A stretch of 64,000 bases of DNA, taken from positions 2,274,862 through 2,338,861 of the forward strand of contig CP092880.1 of NCBI GenBank assembly GCA_030710605.1, in the 5' to 3' direction. Below are positions 20,229-30,883 of the stretch, piece after piece (the stretch's first letter is position 1; every line of letters starts with the position of its first letter). The translations under genes were made by a program, and so were the position numbers. Source of the stretch: Cordylochernes scorpioides (taxonomy: Eukaryota > Arthropoda > Arachnida > Pseudoscorpiones > Chernetidae). The notes beneath the pieces are model-generated. The model searched no databases and was not told where the DNA came from. It saw only the letters and a list, made by a program, of their open reading frames with translations.

Positions 20229-20442
20229 AAGGTAATAAGACCAAATCCAAATAAATAAATAGTGTGTGACGTTTTGGTAACAGCATTGTTACCATCATCA
20301 GACAAAAGTACTGAGTATAAAGTACTCAGTACAAAAGTACTACCTCATTCAGTACTTTTGTCTGAAGATGGTAACAACGCTGTTACCGAAACGTCACACA
20401 CTATTTATTCATTTGGATTTGGTCTTATTACCTTGTGTTTAA
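20229..20442. repeat. Palindromic repeat, family D, copy 3 with spacer
   Basis: The arms AAGGTAATAAGACCAAATCC ... and inverse enclose GTACTGAGTATAAAGTACTC and a second AGTACTTTTGTCTGAAGATG. Both inner arms carry GGTAACAACGCTGTTACC-like hairpins adjacent to GAAACGTC. Confidence 0.85.
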
Positions 20443-20547
20443 CCACTAAAGTTTATTTTTAATTATTCTAGAGTTTTCAGTTGGTTAAATTAAAGAGGTG
20501 TTAGACTGTATTCCCAGTGTGGTAGGACTAACAGTGGTGGTGTACAG

Positions 20548-20742
20548 GTATGGGGAGGGGAGGAGGAGCCCAAACAAGGCCGGGCTCTGGACTACCTCAC
20601 CTCTGCCCTGCGCCGCCTGCTGAAGGAATACCTCCCAGGAGCCCCCACCTCCGACAGTCCGGAGCTACTGGTGGTCCTGCTCCAAGACTGCCTGGACCAG
20701 CACCGACGTAGGGTGGCGGACCTCCAGTCCCGTCTCAAGGAG
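20548..20742 (+). CDS. Coiled-coil host gene, internal exon
   Basis: The exon is bounded by TACAG before 20548 and donor GTGGGT at 20743; 195 bases, 65 codons, phase 0 at both ends, matching the upstream exon. It encodes VWGGEEEPKQGRALDYLTSA, LRRLLKEYLPGAPTSDSPEL and LVVLLQDCLDQHRRRVADLQ, ending SRLKE. The two helical segments around an APTSDSPE turn look like a helical domain leading into coiled coil. The GC-rich, in-frame sequence stands out in AT-rich repeats. Family not recognised. Confidence 0.85.
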
Positions 20743-20818
20743 GTGGGTAACAACACAGGGTGCTTCAAGTGGCGATGTTTCCTGTAGGATTGATATCTTG
20801 ACCAACTATACAGTAGAA

Positions 20819-21166
20819 CTTCTTCTTTCTTATCTCCATTCAATCATATCAGGGTATCAAGCTTGTAGAGCTTGAGATCATGACTGGGTGAAGTAGAATG
20901 CCTTTGTCATTAAGACTGGGAGCACTACTCAGTGGCAGTCCGACTTAGCTCCAAAAGAAATGGCCGCCTCTGACATGAGGAACAGACGCCATGTGAAGCC
21001 GCTCCTAACATGGAGTACAAATGCTGCTCATCCTGTATCCCAGGAGCCCTTACAGGGTACTATCAGCCGGGCCAACTGAGCCCAGGTTTTTTAGTGAACT
21101 TGTTACTGCTCCCCCTCCTCCTTTTTCATCCGGGCTTGGGCTTGGGACCGGCAAAGGTGGAGTTAT
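20819..21166 (-). mobile_element. SINE-like retroposon, family A, copy 2
   Basis: The copy is flanked by TATACAGTAGAACT on both sides, a good target duplication made from a family B MITE end. The right end contains a short duplication GGGCTTGGGCTTGGG. It lies on the - strand by its (AAG)n tail. Confidence 0.85.
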
Positions 21167-21186
21167 ACAGTAGAACTACCTCCCTG

Positions 21187-21515
21187 TAAGCAGGGTTGGT
21201 GGAAGGATGGTCTAAACAGTTGGTTTTCGACCGCTACGACCCGGGTTTGATTCCTGCATTGGGCACTTTGTTTCTAATTAAAAAAAAAAATGCTCCAATG
21301 GCCCCCCGATTCTTACAAAAGTCCAAACCCCACCAGTGAGTGCAAGTAACCAAGCTGGGCTCTGGCACATTTGTAAGTGCAAAAGTTGAACTGCTTTTCA
21401 CATGTGTAGACATGTGGTGCACTTACAGTAAAAGCAGAAGAAAAAAAAACTTCTACCCACCCTGATTATCATGGCCTGTGTACCACGTGTATTAGTATCC
21501 CTAGCAAAAAAAATA
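21187..21515 (+). mobile_element. tRNA-derived SINE, most complete copy
   Basis: The head GTTGGTGGAAGGATGGTCTA, then GACCCGGGTTTGATTCCTGC (B box), is tRNA-like. The body contains CACATGTGTAGACATGTGGT and the copy ends in an A-rich tail with AATAATAAT. It inserted next to the family A copy. Confidence 0.82.
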
Positions 21516-21633
21516 ATAATTTCTCATTTTTTAAAACTATCTTTTCATATAGTTTGGCATTCTCATGTACAAATTAGCCTTGAATACCCAATCCTTGATT
21601 TATCAGGAAGCCCCAAAGATCTGTGTGCACCGT

Positions 21634-21798
21634 GCAGTAGAACCTCTCTTTAGCAGACACATCTCTACAAAGGATAGTTTTCATTTGCAAAATTACCATT
21701 TTTACTATTTAACAACTCTTCGGTAAGAGGACACCTCTCCCTAAAGGACACTTTGGCTCTGCAATCAGGTATTGTCCTTTACAGGGAGGTTCTACTGT
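21634..21798. repeat. Family B MITE, full copy
   Basis: It runs from GCAGTAGAACCTCTCTTTAG to GGAGGTTCTACTGTA, with internal ATTTAACAACTCTTCGGTAA. Length of about 165 and TA at the right border fit a pogo/Tigger-like MITE; the terminal CAGTAGAACC is the shared inverted repeat. Confidence 0.8.
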
Positions 21799-21874
21799 AC
21801 TTTTATTAATTTATTTTTCTCTTCTTTCCAGAGTATTCTATTTTCTATTCCTGTTTATACAACTGATACAAGTA

Positions 21875-24800
21875 CAGTTAAACCTGTCTATAGCACCCCC
21901 TCTAAATAGCGCCTTCCACTCTATAGCGGCCAATTTTAAATACGTAGTACAATGCCATTTACATTAAAAGTGACCTGTCTATAGCATCCTATTTTGGTGA
22001 GTCCCAAGAGGGGGCTCTCTAGACAGGTTTAACTGTACATTAAAAGGGACCTGTCTATAGCACCCCCTCTCTATAGCATCCTATTTTGGTGAATCCCAAG
22101 AGGGGGCGCTATAGACAGGTTTAACTGTACATTAAAAGTGACCTGTCTATAGCACCCCCTCTCTATAGCATCCTATTTTGGTGAATCCCAAGAGGGGGCG
22201 CTATAGACAGGTTTAACTGTACATTAAAAGTGACCTGTCTATAGCACCCCCTCTCTATAGCATCCTATTTTGGTGAGTCCCAAGAGGGGGCGCTATAGAC
22301 ACGTTTAAACTGTACATTAAAAGTGACCTGTCTATAGCACCCCCTCTCTATAGCACCATATTTTGGTGAGTCCCAAGAGGGGGCACTATAGACGGGTTTA
22401 ACTGTACATTAAAAGTGACCTGTCTATAGCATCCCCTCTCTATAGCATCCTATTTTGGTGAGTCCCAAGAGGGGGCACTATAGACAGGTTTAACTGTACA
22501 TTAAAAGTGACCTGTCTATAGCATCCCCTCTCTATAGCACCCTATTTTGGTGAGTCCCAAGAGGGGGCGCTATAGACAGGTTTAACTGTACATTAAAAGT
22601 GACCTGTCTATAGCACCTCCTCTCTATTACATCCTATTTTGGTGAGTCCCAAGAGGGGGCGCTATAGACACATTTAAACTGTACATTAAAAGTGACCTGT
22701 CTATAGCACCCCCTCTCTATAGCACCATATTTTGGTGAGTCCCAAGAGGGGGCACTATAGACGGGTTTAACTGTACATTAAAAGTGACCTGTCTATAGCA
22801 TCCCCTCTCTATAGCATCCTATTTTGGTGAGTCCCAAGAGGGGGCACTATAGACAGGTTTAACTGTACATTAAAAGTGACCTGTCTATAGCATCCCCTCT
22901 CTATAGCACCCTATTTTGGTGAGTCCCAAGAGGGGGCACTATAGACAGGTTTAGCTGTACATTAAAAGTGACCTGTCTATAGCATCCCCTCTCTATAGCA
23001 TCCTATTTTGGTGAGTCCCAAGAGGGGGCACTATAGACAGGTTTAGCTGTACATTAAAAGTGACCTGTCTATAGCCTACCCTCTCTATAGCATCCTATTT
23101 TGGTGAGTCCCAAGAGGGGGCGCTATAGACAGGTTTAACTGTACATTAAAAGTGACCTGTCTATAGCACCCCCTCTCTATAGCATCCTATTTTGGTGAGT
23201 CCCAAGAGGGGGCACTATAGACAGGTTTAGCTGTACATTAAAAGTGACCTGTCTATAGCATCCCCTCTCTATAGCATCCTATTTTGGTGAGTCCCAAGAG
23301 GGGGCACTATAGACAGGTTTAGCTGTACATTAAAAGTGACCTGTCTATAGCATCCCCTCTCTATAGCATCCTATTTTGGTGAGTCCCAAGAGGGGGCACT
23401 ATAGACAGGTTTAGCTGTACATTAAAAGTGACCTGTCTATAGCATCCCCTCTCTATAGCATCCTATTTTGGTGAGTCCCAAGAGGGGGCACTATAGACAG
23501 GTTTAACTGTACATTAAAAGTGACCTGTCTATAGCATCCCCTCTCTATAGCATCCTATTTTGGTGAGTCCCAAGAGGGGGCACTATAGACAGGTTTAGCT
23601 GTACATTAAAAGTGACCTGTCTATAGCATCCCCTCTCTATAGCATCCTATTTTGGTGAGTCCCAAGAGGGGGCACTATAGACAGGTTTAGCTGTACATTA
23701 AAAGTGACCTGTCTATAGCATCCCCTCTCTATAGCACCCTATTTTGGTGAGTCCCAAGAGGGGGCACTATAGACAGGTTTAGCTGTATATTAAAAGTGAC
23801 CTGTCTATAGCATCCCCTCTCTATAGCACCCTATTTTGGTGAGTCCCAAGAGGGGGCACTATAGACAGGTTTAGCTGTACATTAAAAGTGACCTGTCTAT
23901 AGCATCCCCTCTCTATAGCACCCTATTTTGGTGAGTCCCAAGAGGGGGCACTATAGACAGGTTTAGCTGTACATTAAAAGTGACCTGTCTTTAGCACCCC
24001 CTCTCTATAACACCCTATTTTGGTGAGTCCCAAGAGGGGGCACTATAGACAGGTTTAGCTGTACATTAAAAGTGACCTGTCTATAGCATCCCCTCTCTAT
24101 AGCACCCTATTTTGGTGAGTCCCAAGAGGGGGCACTATAGACAGGTTTAGCTGTACATTAAAAGTGACCTGTCTATAGCATCCCCTCTCTATAGCACCCT
24201 ATTTTGGTGAGTCCCAAGAGGGGGCACTATAGACAGGTTTAGCTGTACATTAAAAGTGACCTGTCTATAGCACCCCCTCTCTATTACATCCTATTTTGGT
24301 GAGTCCCAAGAGGGGGCACTATAGACAGGTTTAGCTGTACATTAAAAGTGACCTGTCTATAGCACCCCCTCTCTATTACATCCTATTTTGGTGAGTCCCA
24401 AGAGGGGGCGCTATAGACAGGTTTAGCTGTACATTAAAAGTGACCTGTCTATAGCACCCCCTCTCTATTACATCCTATTTTGGTGAGTCCCAAGAGGGGG
24501 CACTATAGACAGGTTTAACTGTACATTAAAAGTGACCTGTCTATAGCACCCCCTCTCTATTACATCCTATTTTGGTGAGTCCCAAGAGGGGGCGCTATAG
24601 ACAGGTTTAGCTGTACATTAAAAGTGACCTGTCTATAGCACCCCCTCTCTATTACATCCTATTTTGGTGAGTCCCAAGAGGGGGCACTATAGACAGGTTT
24701 AACTGTACATTAAAAGTGACCTGTCTATAGCACCCCCTCTCTATTACATCCTATTTTGGTGAGTCCCAAGAGGGGGCACTATAGACAGGTTTAACTGTAC

Positions 24801-24889
24801 ATTAAAAGTGACCTGTCTATAGCACCCCCTCTCTATTACATCCTATTTTGGTGAGTCCCAAGAGGGGGCACTATAGACAGGTTTAACTG
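21875..24889. repeat. 92-bp satellite array inside one TA-flanked MITE (family F)
   Basis: The left end is CAGTTAAACCTGTCTATAGC and the right end the inverse GACAGGTTTAACTG, each flanked by TA, as in the 180-base full copy at 41094-41269. Between them lie about 31 tandem 92-base units: ACATTAAAAGTGACCTGTCT, then ATAGCATCCCCTCTCTATAG and GGTGAGTCCCAAGAGGGGGC, ending GACAGGTTTAGCTGT. Each unit is the right half of the MITE. The array fills most of an intron of the coiled-coil gene. Confidence 0.95.
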
Positions 24890-25007
24890 TATTAACTATT
24901 CAAAAACAAGCAGTGGTCCAACATTGCCATGTGGTCCAAGCATCATGACTCTGCTGGAGTGGGTTTGTGATGCCAGGATCTCTACCTACAGTATGGTGTG
25001 TGTGTAG

Positions 25008-25084
25008 GTCAAACAGGAAGTGGAGGAATGCAGACAGAGCTCTGCCACCAGGTACCAGGCTTTGGTTGAGGAGCACAAGGAAAG
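25008..25084 (+). CDS. Coiled-coil host gene, internal exon
   Basis: It follows GTGTAG and precedes donor GTAGGT at 25085. The 77 bases encode VKQEVEECRQSSATRYQALV plus EEHKER, entering in phase 0 and leaving two bases over. The next exon starts with the single base needed to complete Arg. The charged heptad-like pattern continues the coiled coil. Confidence 0.82.
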
Positions 25085-25593
25085 GTAGGTGTGGACTGCT
25101 TCTTCTCTTTGGCTTCAAAACTATCTTTTCATCCGTCACAAACTGTCTTCAAATACAATAGTTCAGATATCCTTGTAAAATTTTACTTATAAAGATTTCT
25201 TGACAGTTTTTTCTCGTCAAAGAATTCTATTTGGTGTGGTTCACATTGCTCAGTTGCTCAAGAGCTATGGTTCTCTTTGTAAGATTTTACATAGGTGGAT
25301 TCCTCTTAACAGTTTTCCTTTTTTCAAAGAATTCAATTTGGTGTAGAACACATTGCACTGTGCTTATAAAAATGTGAAATTTACTTGTGCATGTGTGCCA
25401 TTGTACCATTGCTTGTGTCATCACCTCCTGCGATCTTGCCATTGCCCTGAGTGTGCTATTGAGGGGGCCATTGCCTTAAGCGTGGCCGTTACCTTGAGTG
25501 TACCATTGTACCATAGCTTTGTGCCATAGCTTATGTCATCACCTCCAGCAATCCTTCCATTGCCCTGAGTGTGCCATTGCCTGTTGTGCCCAG

Positions 25594-25696
25594 GCTGAAC
25601 CGAATCATCCACGACCATGAACTCCAGCTGACAGCTGCAGTGGAGCGAGCCATGAATGCCAGGAGACAAGCCTCCGGTCTTCAGTCTCAGCTTGCT
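25594..25696 (+). CDS. Coiled-coil host gene, internal exon
   Basis: It follows a strong acceptor TTGTGCCCAG and starts with the G completing the split Arg codon, then LNRIIHDHELQLTAAVERAM and NARRQASGLQSQLA. The donor is uncertain: GTGGCT at 25697 gives phase 0 but is weak, and reading on meets a stop soon after. The amphipathic sequence fits coiled coil. Confidence 0.75.
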
Positions 25697-25778
25697 GTGG
25701 CTTTGTTAGTGTTTGTTTACCCATGTTTGTGCTTGTACCCACACACTTCCTTGTACCTGTACACACAGTTACACATCT

Positions 25779-26330
25779 AAAGAGACAAGGGTCGCCTTTC
25801 CCATCAAAACAAACGTCAAAACTAGACGCCATCTATTGACTGTCGCCACAAACTAGCATCCTCAATTCGATGACAAAACCACAACACCAGCTTTGGCAAA
25901 CTGAAAAGCATCCACCTAGAGACCATCCTTCTTCTTCTTCTTTCTTATCTCCACACTTGGTGAAGTAGAATGCGTCTGCCTTTGTCATTAAGACTGGGAG
26001 CACTACTCAGTGGCAGGCCGACTTAGCTCCAAAAGAAATGGCCGCCTCTGACATGAGGAACAGACGCCATGTGCAGCCGCTCCTAACATGGAGTACAAAC
26101 GCTGCTCATCCTGTATCCCTGGAGCCCTTACAGGGTACTATCAGCCGGGCCAGCTGAACCCAGGTTTTTAGTGAGCTTGTTACTGTTCCCCCTCCTCCTT
26201 TTTCATCCGGGCTTGGGACCGGCAAAGGCGAAGTTCCTAGAGACCATGGTTTGCGGTGAAGGTCAATAGATGGCGTCTAATTTTGACGTCTATTTTGACG
26301 GGAGAGACGACCCTTGTCTCTTTAGATCAA
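25779..26330. repeat. Head-to-head pair of hammerhead-type repeats (family H) split by a SINE
   Basis: The left half (25779-25924) is family H on the - strand (ACGCCATCTATTGACTGTCG) and the right half (about 26234-26330) is the same family on + (CAATAGATGGCGTCTAATTT, then TTTTGACGGGAGAGACGACC). The family A SINE lies between them with a 12-base duplication CCTAGAGACCAT. The halves face each other with their 5' sides, as at 61.3-62.3 kb. Confidence 0.7.
25926..26234 (-). mobile_element. SINE-like retroposon, family A, copy 3
   Basis: It is flanked by CCTAGAGACCAT on both sides (a 12-base target duplication). The - strand tail is (AAG)n. It is one of the most complete copies. Confidence 0.9.
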
Positions 26331-26633
26331 TATCCTCCCCGGCAAAATTTCCATCTACAGTTAAATATATTGATGAGACAAAGGCAGGGATGTAGGGTTC
26401 AGATTAATTATTCCATTAAACATTTTATTCTGGTGAGCCACGGCCACTAGAGTCCAAATTCCTGGTTCAGTCCAGAGCAGTCGAGATGTCCTAGGTTCCA
26501 TGGGGCAGGTTGTAGTAGGTGATATTGCTGCTAGACATTCAATCTCGTTGTGACATATTATGAGTGGAAGTTCTAACTGATTGTTATCTCTGACATGCTG
26601 ACACATAAACAGTGGTCAACAGGTTAAAACAGG

Positions 26634-27428
26634 AAGTAGGTGAATAGCGTGGTAAGTTTCTTTATTCCGCACAACAAGCTTTCGGGCATCAGCTGCCCTT
26701 CATCAGGTACAATGCGTGATTAGAAAGAGTGAACCAATATTTATATGCAGTGAATTAGCATAAAAGAAAACTAACTAAGATCTACTTAAAAATTAAGAAA
26801 TTTACATATGGAACTAAAAAAGTACGAAATTTCTAAAAAATAAACTAAAAATCTGTATAAGACGAATTAAAGGTAAAACACGAAAAAAGGATGGAAAGAC
26901 GAGAAAACGTAAGTATCTAGGCATAATAAAGGAAAGGAGCAAAATAGGATGTCAGTGGCCAAGTTTAGAAAAAACAGTATATTGAGGGGAGAGATCTATT
27001 TTTCTGTTAAAACTAGGGATAGAGCTGGACACAAGAGCCTCAAGGACCAAACGTTGATATTTGTTTTTAACATCACTATATACCGGGATCGTGTTGCGTA
27101 AATTAAAAGAGTGGTTAAATTCGTGGCTGTGTTGATATAGTAGTGACTTACGATCATGAGAACGGATGTTACGGTCGTGTTCTAGGACTCTAGTGGCAAT
27201 GGTTCGGCCAGTTTCTCCGACATAGGATTGTGGGCAGTCATCACACGGAATTCTGTAGATGGCATTGGAGAAAGATTGGGGGCTGGGTTTAAAGGAGCTT
27301 TTTGTGAGGGGATGGCGTAAAGATGTGCCTAGGGAAGGTGATTTTTTATAAAACGTACGGATGCCAAATTTACGTAGATAGAAACCAATGTCGGAATTCG
27401 TAATAGAAAACGGAAGAACGCAAACATC
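26634..27428 (-). mobile_element. Penelope-like element, 5'-truncated, left arm
   Basis: On the - strand, from the junction near 27428, the frame reads VCVLPFSITNSDIGFYLRKF, then SFSNAIYRIPCDDCPQSYVG and ETGRTIATRVLEHDRN, which is the start of a GIY-YIG endonuclease domain of the Penelope type (YRI...YVG, CDDC). It continues to a stop near 27020 and an AT-rich 3' region, closing with CTGATGAAGGGCAGC and CCCGAAAGC near the 3' end. Reverse transcriptase is absent. It forms an inverted repeat with the next entry. Confidence 0.85.
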
Positions 27429-28027
27429 CTCGGAGAAACTGGCCGAACCATTGCCACTCGAGTCCTAGAACACGACCGTAACATCCGTTCTCATGATCGT
27501 AAGTCACTACTATATCAACACAGCCACGAATTTAACCACTCTTTTAATTTACGCAACACGATCCCGGTATATAGTGATGTTAAAAACAAATATCAACGTT
27601 TGGTCCTTGAGGCTCTTGTGTCCAGCTCTATCCCTAGTTTTAACAGAAAAATAGATCTCTCCCCTCAATATACTGTTTTTTCTAAACTTGGCCACTGACA
27701 TCCTATTTTGCTCCTTTCCTTTATTATGCCTAGATACTTACGTTTTCTCGTCTTTCCATCCTTTTTTCGTGTTTTACCTTTAATTCGTCTTATACAGATT
27801 TTTAGTTTATTTTTTAGAAATTTCGTACTTTTTTAGTTCCATATGTAAATTTCTTAATTTTTAAGTAGATCTTAGTTAGTTTTCTTTTATGCTAATTCAC
27901 TGCATATAAATATTGGTTCACTCTTTCTAATCACGCATTGTACCTGATGAAGGGCAGCTGATGCCCGAAAGCTTGTTGTGCGGAATAAAGAAACTTACCA
28001 CGCTATTCACCTACTTCCTGTTTTAAT
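27429..28027 (+). mobile_element. Penelope-like element, 5'-truncated, right arm
   Basis: The + strand encodes the C-terminal GIY-YIG part, GETGRTIATRVLEHDRN, HDRKSLLYQHSHEFNHSFNL, RLVLEALVSSSIPSFNRKID and LSPQYTVFSKLGH, stopping at 27700. The 3' region is almost identical to the inverse of the left arm, including ACCTGATGAAGGGCAGCTGA, TGCCCGAAAGCTTG and the end TTCCTGTTTTAA. It starts later in the domain than the left arm, so the two are separate truncations joined 5' to 5'. Confidence 0.85.
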
Positions 28028-28272
28028 CTATCAAGCGTGGCTATACTATGTCTGATCCCAACAGGTCAAATATAATATTGTAGCGAAGAAATATAATTTA
28101 TATTTATTATTTAATTTGATTATTCAATGAAAATATTGGAAACAGATTTATTATTTGTAAAATCATCATTTAGTTGCCTAGCTTGCTTGCTCGATATTCT
28201 CTAGCTGTAGATAGTTGGGGTTGATTTGTTAATATTTGTCGACTATACATGTCATTTGCTTCCATTTCCCTC

Positions 28273-28443
28273 CATCTAGATTCAGTTGTACTCCACTCTC
28301 CTATTTCACCCGAGTCCGCTGTGCTCAGGTCCAGAATCCAGCACCTTGAGGGAGATGCCAAGAAGTCCACGGACTCTTCCATGCTGAACTACCACCAGAA
28401 GATGCTGGAGATCTCCCAGACCAACACTTCCCTGGTGGACAAT
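28273..28443 (+). CDS. Coiled-coil host gene, internal exon
   Basis: It ends at a strong donor GTGAGT (28444) after SLVDN, in phase 0. The start is uncertain: CATCTAG before 28273 or CTCAG before 28329, the latter preceded by a better pyrimidine tract. The secure part encodes SRIQHLEGDAKKSTDSSMLN and YHQKMLEISQTNTSLVDN, a heptad-like coil. If the upstream site is used, an extra VVLHSPISPESAVL is included. The phase with the preceding exon is not resolved by either choice, so a small exon or a different donor may be missing between 25.7 and 28.3 kb. Confidence 0.72.
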
Positions 28444-28518
28444 GTGAGTTCTCTCACTGAGGACAGGAAGCTTTGCAACTTTTGTTACATTATTTTAATC
28501 CTGTAACATTTGAAAATA

Positions 28519-28703
28519 CAGTACAACCTCCATGAAAGTACACTCCCACTAGAGGATACCTCTCCACAAAGGACAGTTTTCATTTCCAAAATGACAATTT
28601 TTCTAATTTGACACTCTCCAGTAAGAGGACACTACTTCTTCCTAAAGGACACTTTGACTCTGCAATTAGGTGTTGTCCTTTACAAAGTGGTTCTACTGTA
28701 CAA
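28519..28703. repeat. Family B MITE, full copy
   Basis: It starts TACAGTACAACCTCCATGAA and ends GTGGTTCTACTGTA, with internal ACTCCCACTAGAGG, TCTCCACAAAGGACAG and CTCTGCAATTAGGTGT. The first 74 bases correspond to the monomer of the 43.6-55.3 kb array, which makes this a useful reference copy. Confidence 0.85.
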
Positions 28704-28705
28704 GT

Positions 28706-29268
28706 TAATAAGATTAAATCTAAATAAATAGTGTCTCTTATGATAACATCGCTGTTACTGAAACGTCGCACACTATTTATTTGGATTTGGTCTTATTCCC
28801 TTGTGTTTCAGTCTTGTAACTTTTCCAAAATTCTGTAGTAATTCCTTCAAAAGTTAAATTGAGGAAGTTGACAATTTTGAACACAGAAACAATAGTTTTT
28901 TAAAAATTAAAAATGAAAATAAGACCTAATCCAAATAATTTATTAGTGTGTGACGTTTCGGCAACAACATTGTCACCATCATCAGACAAAAGAATAAATG
29001 ACAAATAGATGTGAGAAAAAGAACTCACCCTTTTAATGCTGTGTTTGCTCAACTTCTTGAAGTAGAGGAGAGCTTCAGATCCTGAACTCTTTAAAATAGA
29101 ATCTTCAAGTGATGGCATCAACATTGAAATTTACTTTGGAATTCTTTATCTTCAATTCAAAGGAAGAATAACTTCTTAGTTTTTATTCTTTTGTCTGATG
29201 ATGGTGACAATGTTGTTGCCGAAACGTCACACACTAATAAATTCTTTGGATTAGGTCTTATTTTATTT
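28706..29268. repeat. Palindromic repeats, family D, two copies
   Basis: 28706-28806 is a short, diverged copy. 28917-29268 has arms ATAAGACCTAATCCAAATAA ... and inverse, separated by about 180 bases of unrelated sequence. Its right inner arm is TTGTCTGATGATGGTGACAA, then TGTTGTTGCC and GAAACGTC. Confidence 0.8.
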
Positions 29269-29486
29269 TATTATAATCTATAATCCAAATTGGGGTTTAT
29301 CATTAATTAAAAAGGCATATTTTGATCCAATATATGACTTTTTAATAGAAAGATTTATTTATGGATTGCTCTATTTTCAAAAGAAACAATAGTACACCAG
29401 GATTTACTATACCACTCTTGTTCCCTAGACTGTGTCTGATGCCATGTGTCTGATACCATGTGCTCACACATCTGTGTGGTCCCCAG

Positions 29487-29552
29487 GTGGATTCCCTGAA
29501 ACTACAGCTGGGCCAGACCCGCCAGGAACTACGTGGGGCCAAGGACCTGAAT
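29487..29552 (+). CDS. Coiled-coil host gene, internal exon
   Basis: 66 bases between acceptor GTCCCCAG and donor GTGAGT (29553), 22 codons, phase 0 at both ends. It encodes VDSLKLQLGQTRQELRGAKD followed by LN, a clear coiled-coil segment. It joins in frame to the terminal exon. Confidence 0.85.
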
Positions 29553-29619
29553 GTGAGTGCCCATAGCTATTTATATTGGATTCCTAAAGTAACAAAAATC
29601 CAAATCCAAGTAAATAAAT

Positions 29620-29875
29620 CCTGTTGTTGTTGTTTCTTATCCCCTTGTGTAAAGATTACACAAACTCCATAAGTCCATGCTCCTCGAGCTGTTTGATGAT
29701 AAGCAGCGGCCTCTCCCAAAGGTCCTGTTTAGTGCATCTTGTGCAAGCCAAAATGTGTTCTGGAGTTGCAGGTGCCAAGCTACATTTTGGGCAAGTGGGG
29801 TAGATTTTGTTGTTATTTTCTATCTTCAATGGCTTGAGATGGCCTGTTCTAAATCTTGTTAGTGTTGTTATATAT
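29620..29875 (-). mobile_element. LINE 3' end, family C, copy 2
   Basis: The - strand encodes TRFRTGHLKPLKIENNNKIY, CPKCSLAPATPEHILACTRC and TKQDLWERPLLIIKQLEEHG, then the tail ATAAGAAACAACAACAACAG. The protein segment is in frame to the end. It is 5' truncated. Confidence 0.82.
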
Positions 29876-30022
29876 ATATAAATAGTGTGTGATGTTTTGG
29901 TTAACACAGTTGTTACCATCATCAGACAAAATACTGAATGCTGATGGTAACAATTCTGTTACCTAAATGTCACACACTATTTATTTACTTGGATATCGTT
30001 TGTTGTTACCTTATGTTTCTAA
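29876..30022. repeat. Palindromic repeat, family D, truncated copy
   Basis: AATAGTGTGTGATGTTTTGG ... with spacer and the inverse right arm CACACACTATTTATTTACTT. The left outer arm is lost at the LINE junction. Confidence 0.7.
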
Positions 30023-30232
30023 TCTATAATCCACCTTGTATATCTTATCATATATTAGAATCCCTACTGTGCCATTGTAAGTCCAGGATTGGGGTCACTC
30101 TATGTTGAGATGGTGGAACCTGGTTTCTTCCACATTGAGGCTTTTTTACAACAAATAAATTTTTTCCTCGATGTTTGTAAGATGGAAGTGTTTTGTTGTT
30201 TGGAATGCTTGGAAGCTTTTTGTAGATACATT

Positions 30233-30582
30233 TCTCCTTCTTTCTTATCTCCACTCAATCATAAGTTGTGACCCTTGATGGTGTCTGTTTGACAACCATC
30301 ATGACTGGTAGAATGCATCTGCCTTTGTCATTAAGACTGGGAGCACTACTCAGTAGCAGGCCACTGACTTAGCTACAAAAGAAATGGCCGCTTCTGACAT
30401 GAGGAACAGACACCATGTGCAGCCACTCCTAACATGGAGTACAAACGCTGCTCATCCTGTATCCCTGGAGCCCTTACAGGGTACTATCAGCCGGGCCAGC
30501 TGAACCCAGGTTTTTTAGTGAGCTTGTTACTGCTCCCCCTCCTCCTTTTTCATCCGGGCTTGGGACTGGCAAAGGCGGAGTT
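30233..30582 (-). mobile_element. SINE-like retroposon, family A, copy 4
   Basis: It is flanked by TACATTTCTCCTT on both sides (13-base target duplication). The body matches the other copies, with extra ACTG in the middle. Confidence 0.9.
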
Positions 30583-30649
30583 ACATTTCTCCTTTAATTA
30601 GATCATCTTTCCTTTCCTCAATCACATTTTCAATGTCTTCATAAACACA

Positions 30650-30812
30650 AGGTAAAAAGACCAAATCCAAATAACATAAATAGTGTGTAACATTTCGGTA
30701 ACTGCATTGTTACCCATCATCAGACAAAAGTACTGAATGCTGTTAGGAACAACTCTATTACTGAAAGATTACACTATTTATTTATTTGGATTTGGTTTTA
30801 TGGTAATGTGTT
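30650..30812. repeat. Palindromic repeat, family D, old copy
   Basis: Arms AAGGTAAAAAGACCAAATCC ... and a decayed inverse, with CATCATCAGACAAAAGTACT between. Mismatches show age. Confidence 0.7.
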
Positions 30813-30883
30813 TCTAATCTATAATGCAAATTGTGCCTTATTATCATTTTTTCTATCTAATTGAATTTAGAAAATTGCAATGT

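Noticed and set aside
25594-25780. Extension of the 25.6 kb exon through LVFVYPCLCLYPHTS
   Set aside because: The composition changes to AT/CA-rich repeats after QSQLA and the frame runs into a family H repeat, so an exon end near 25696 is preferred.
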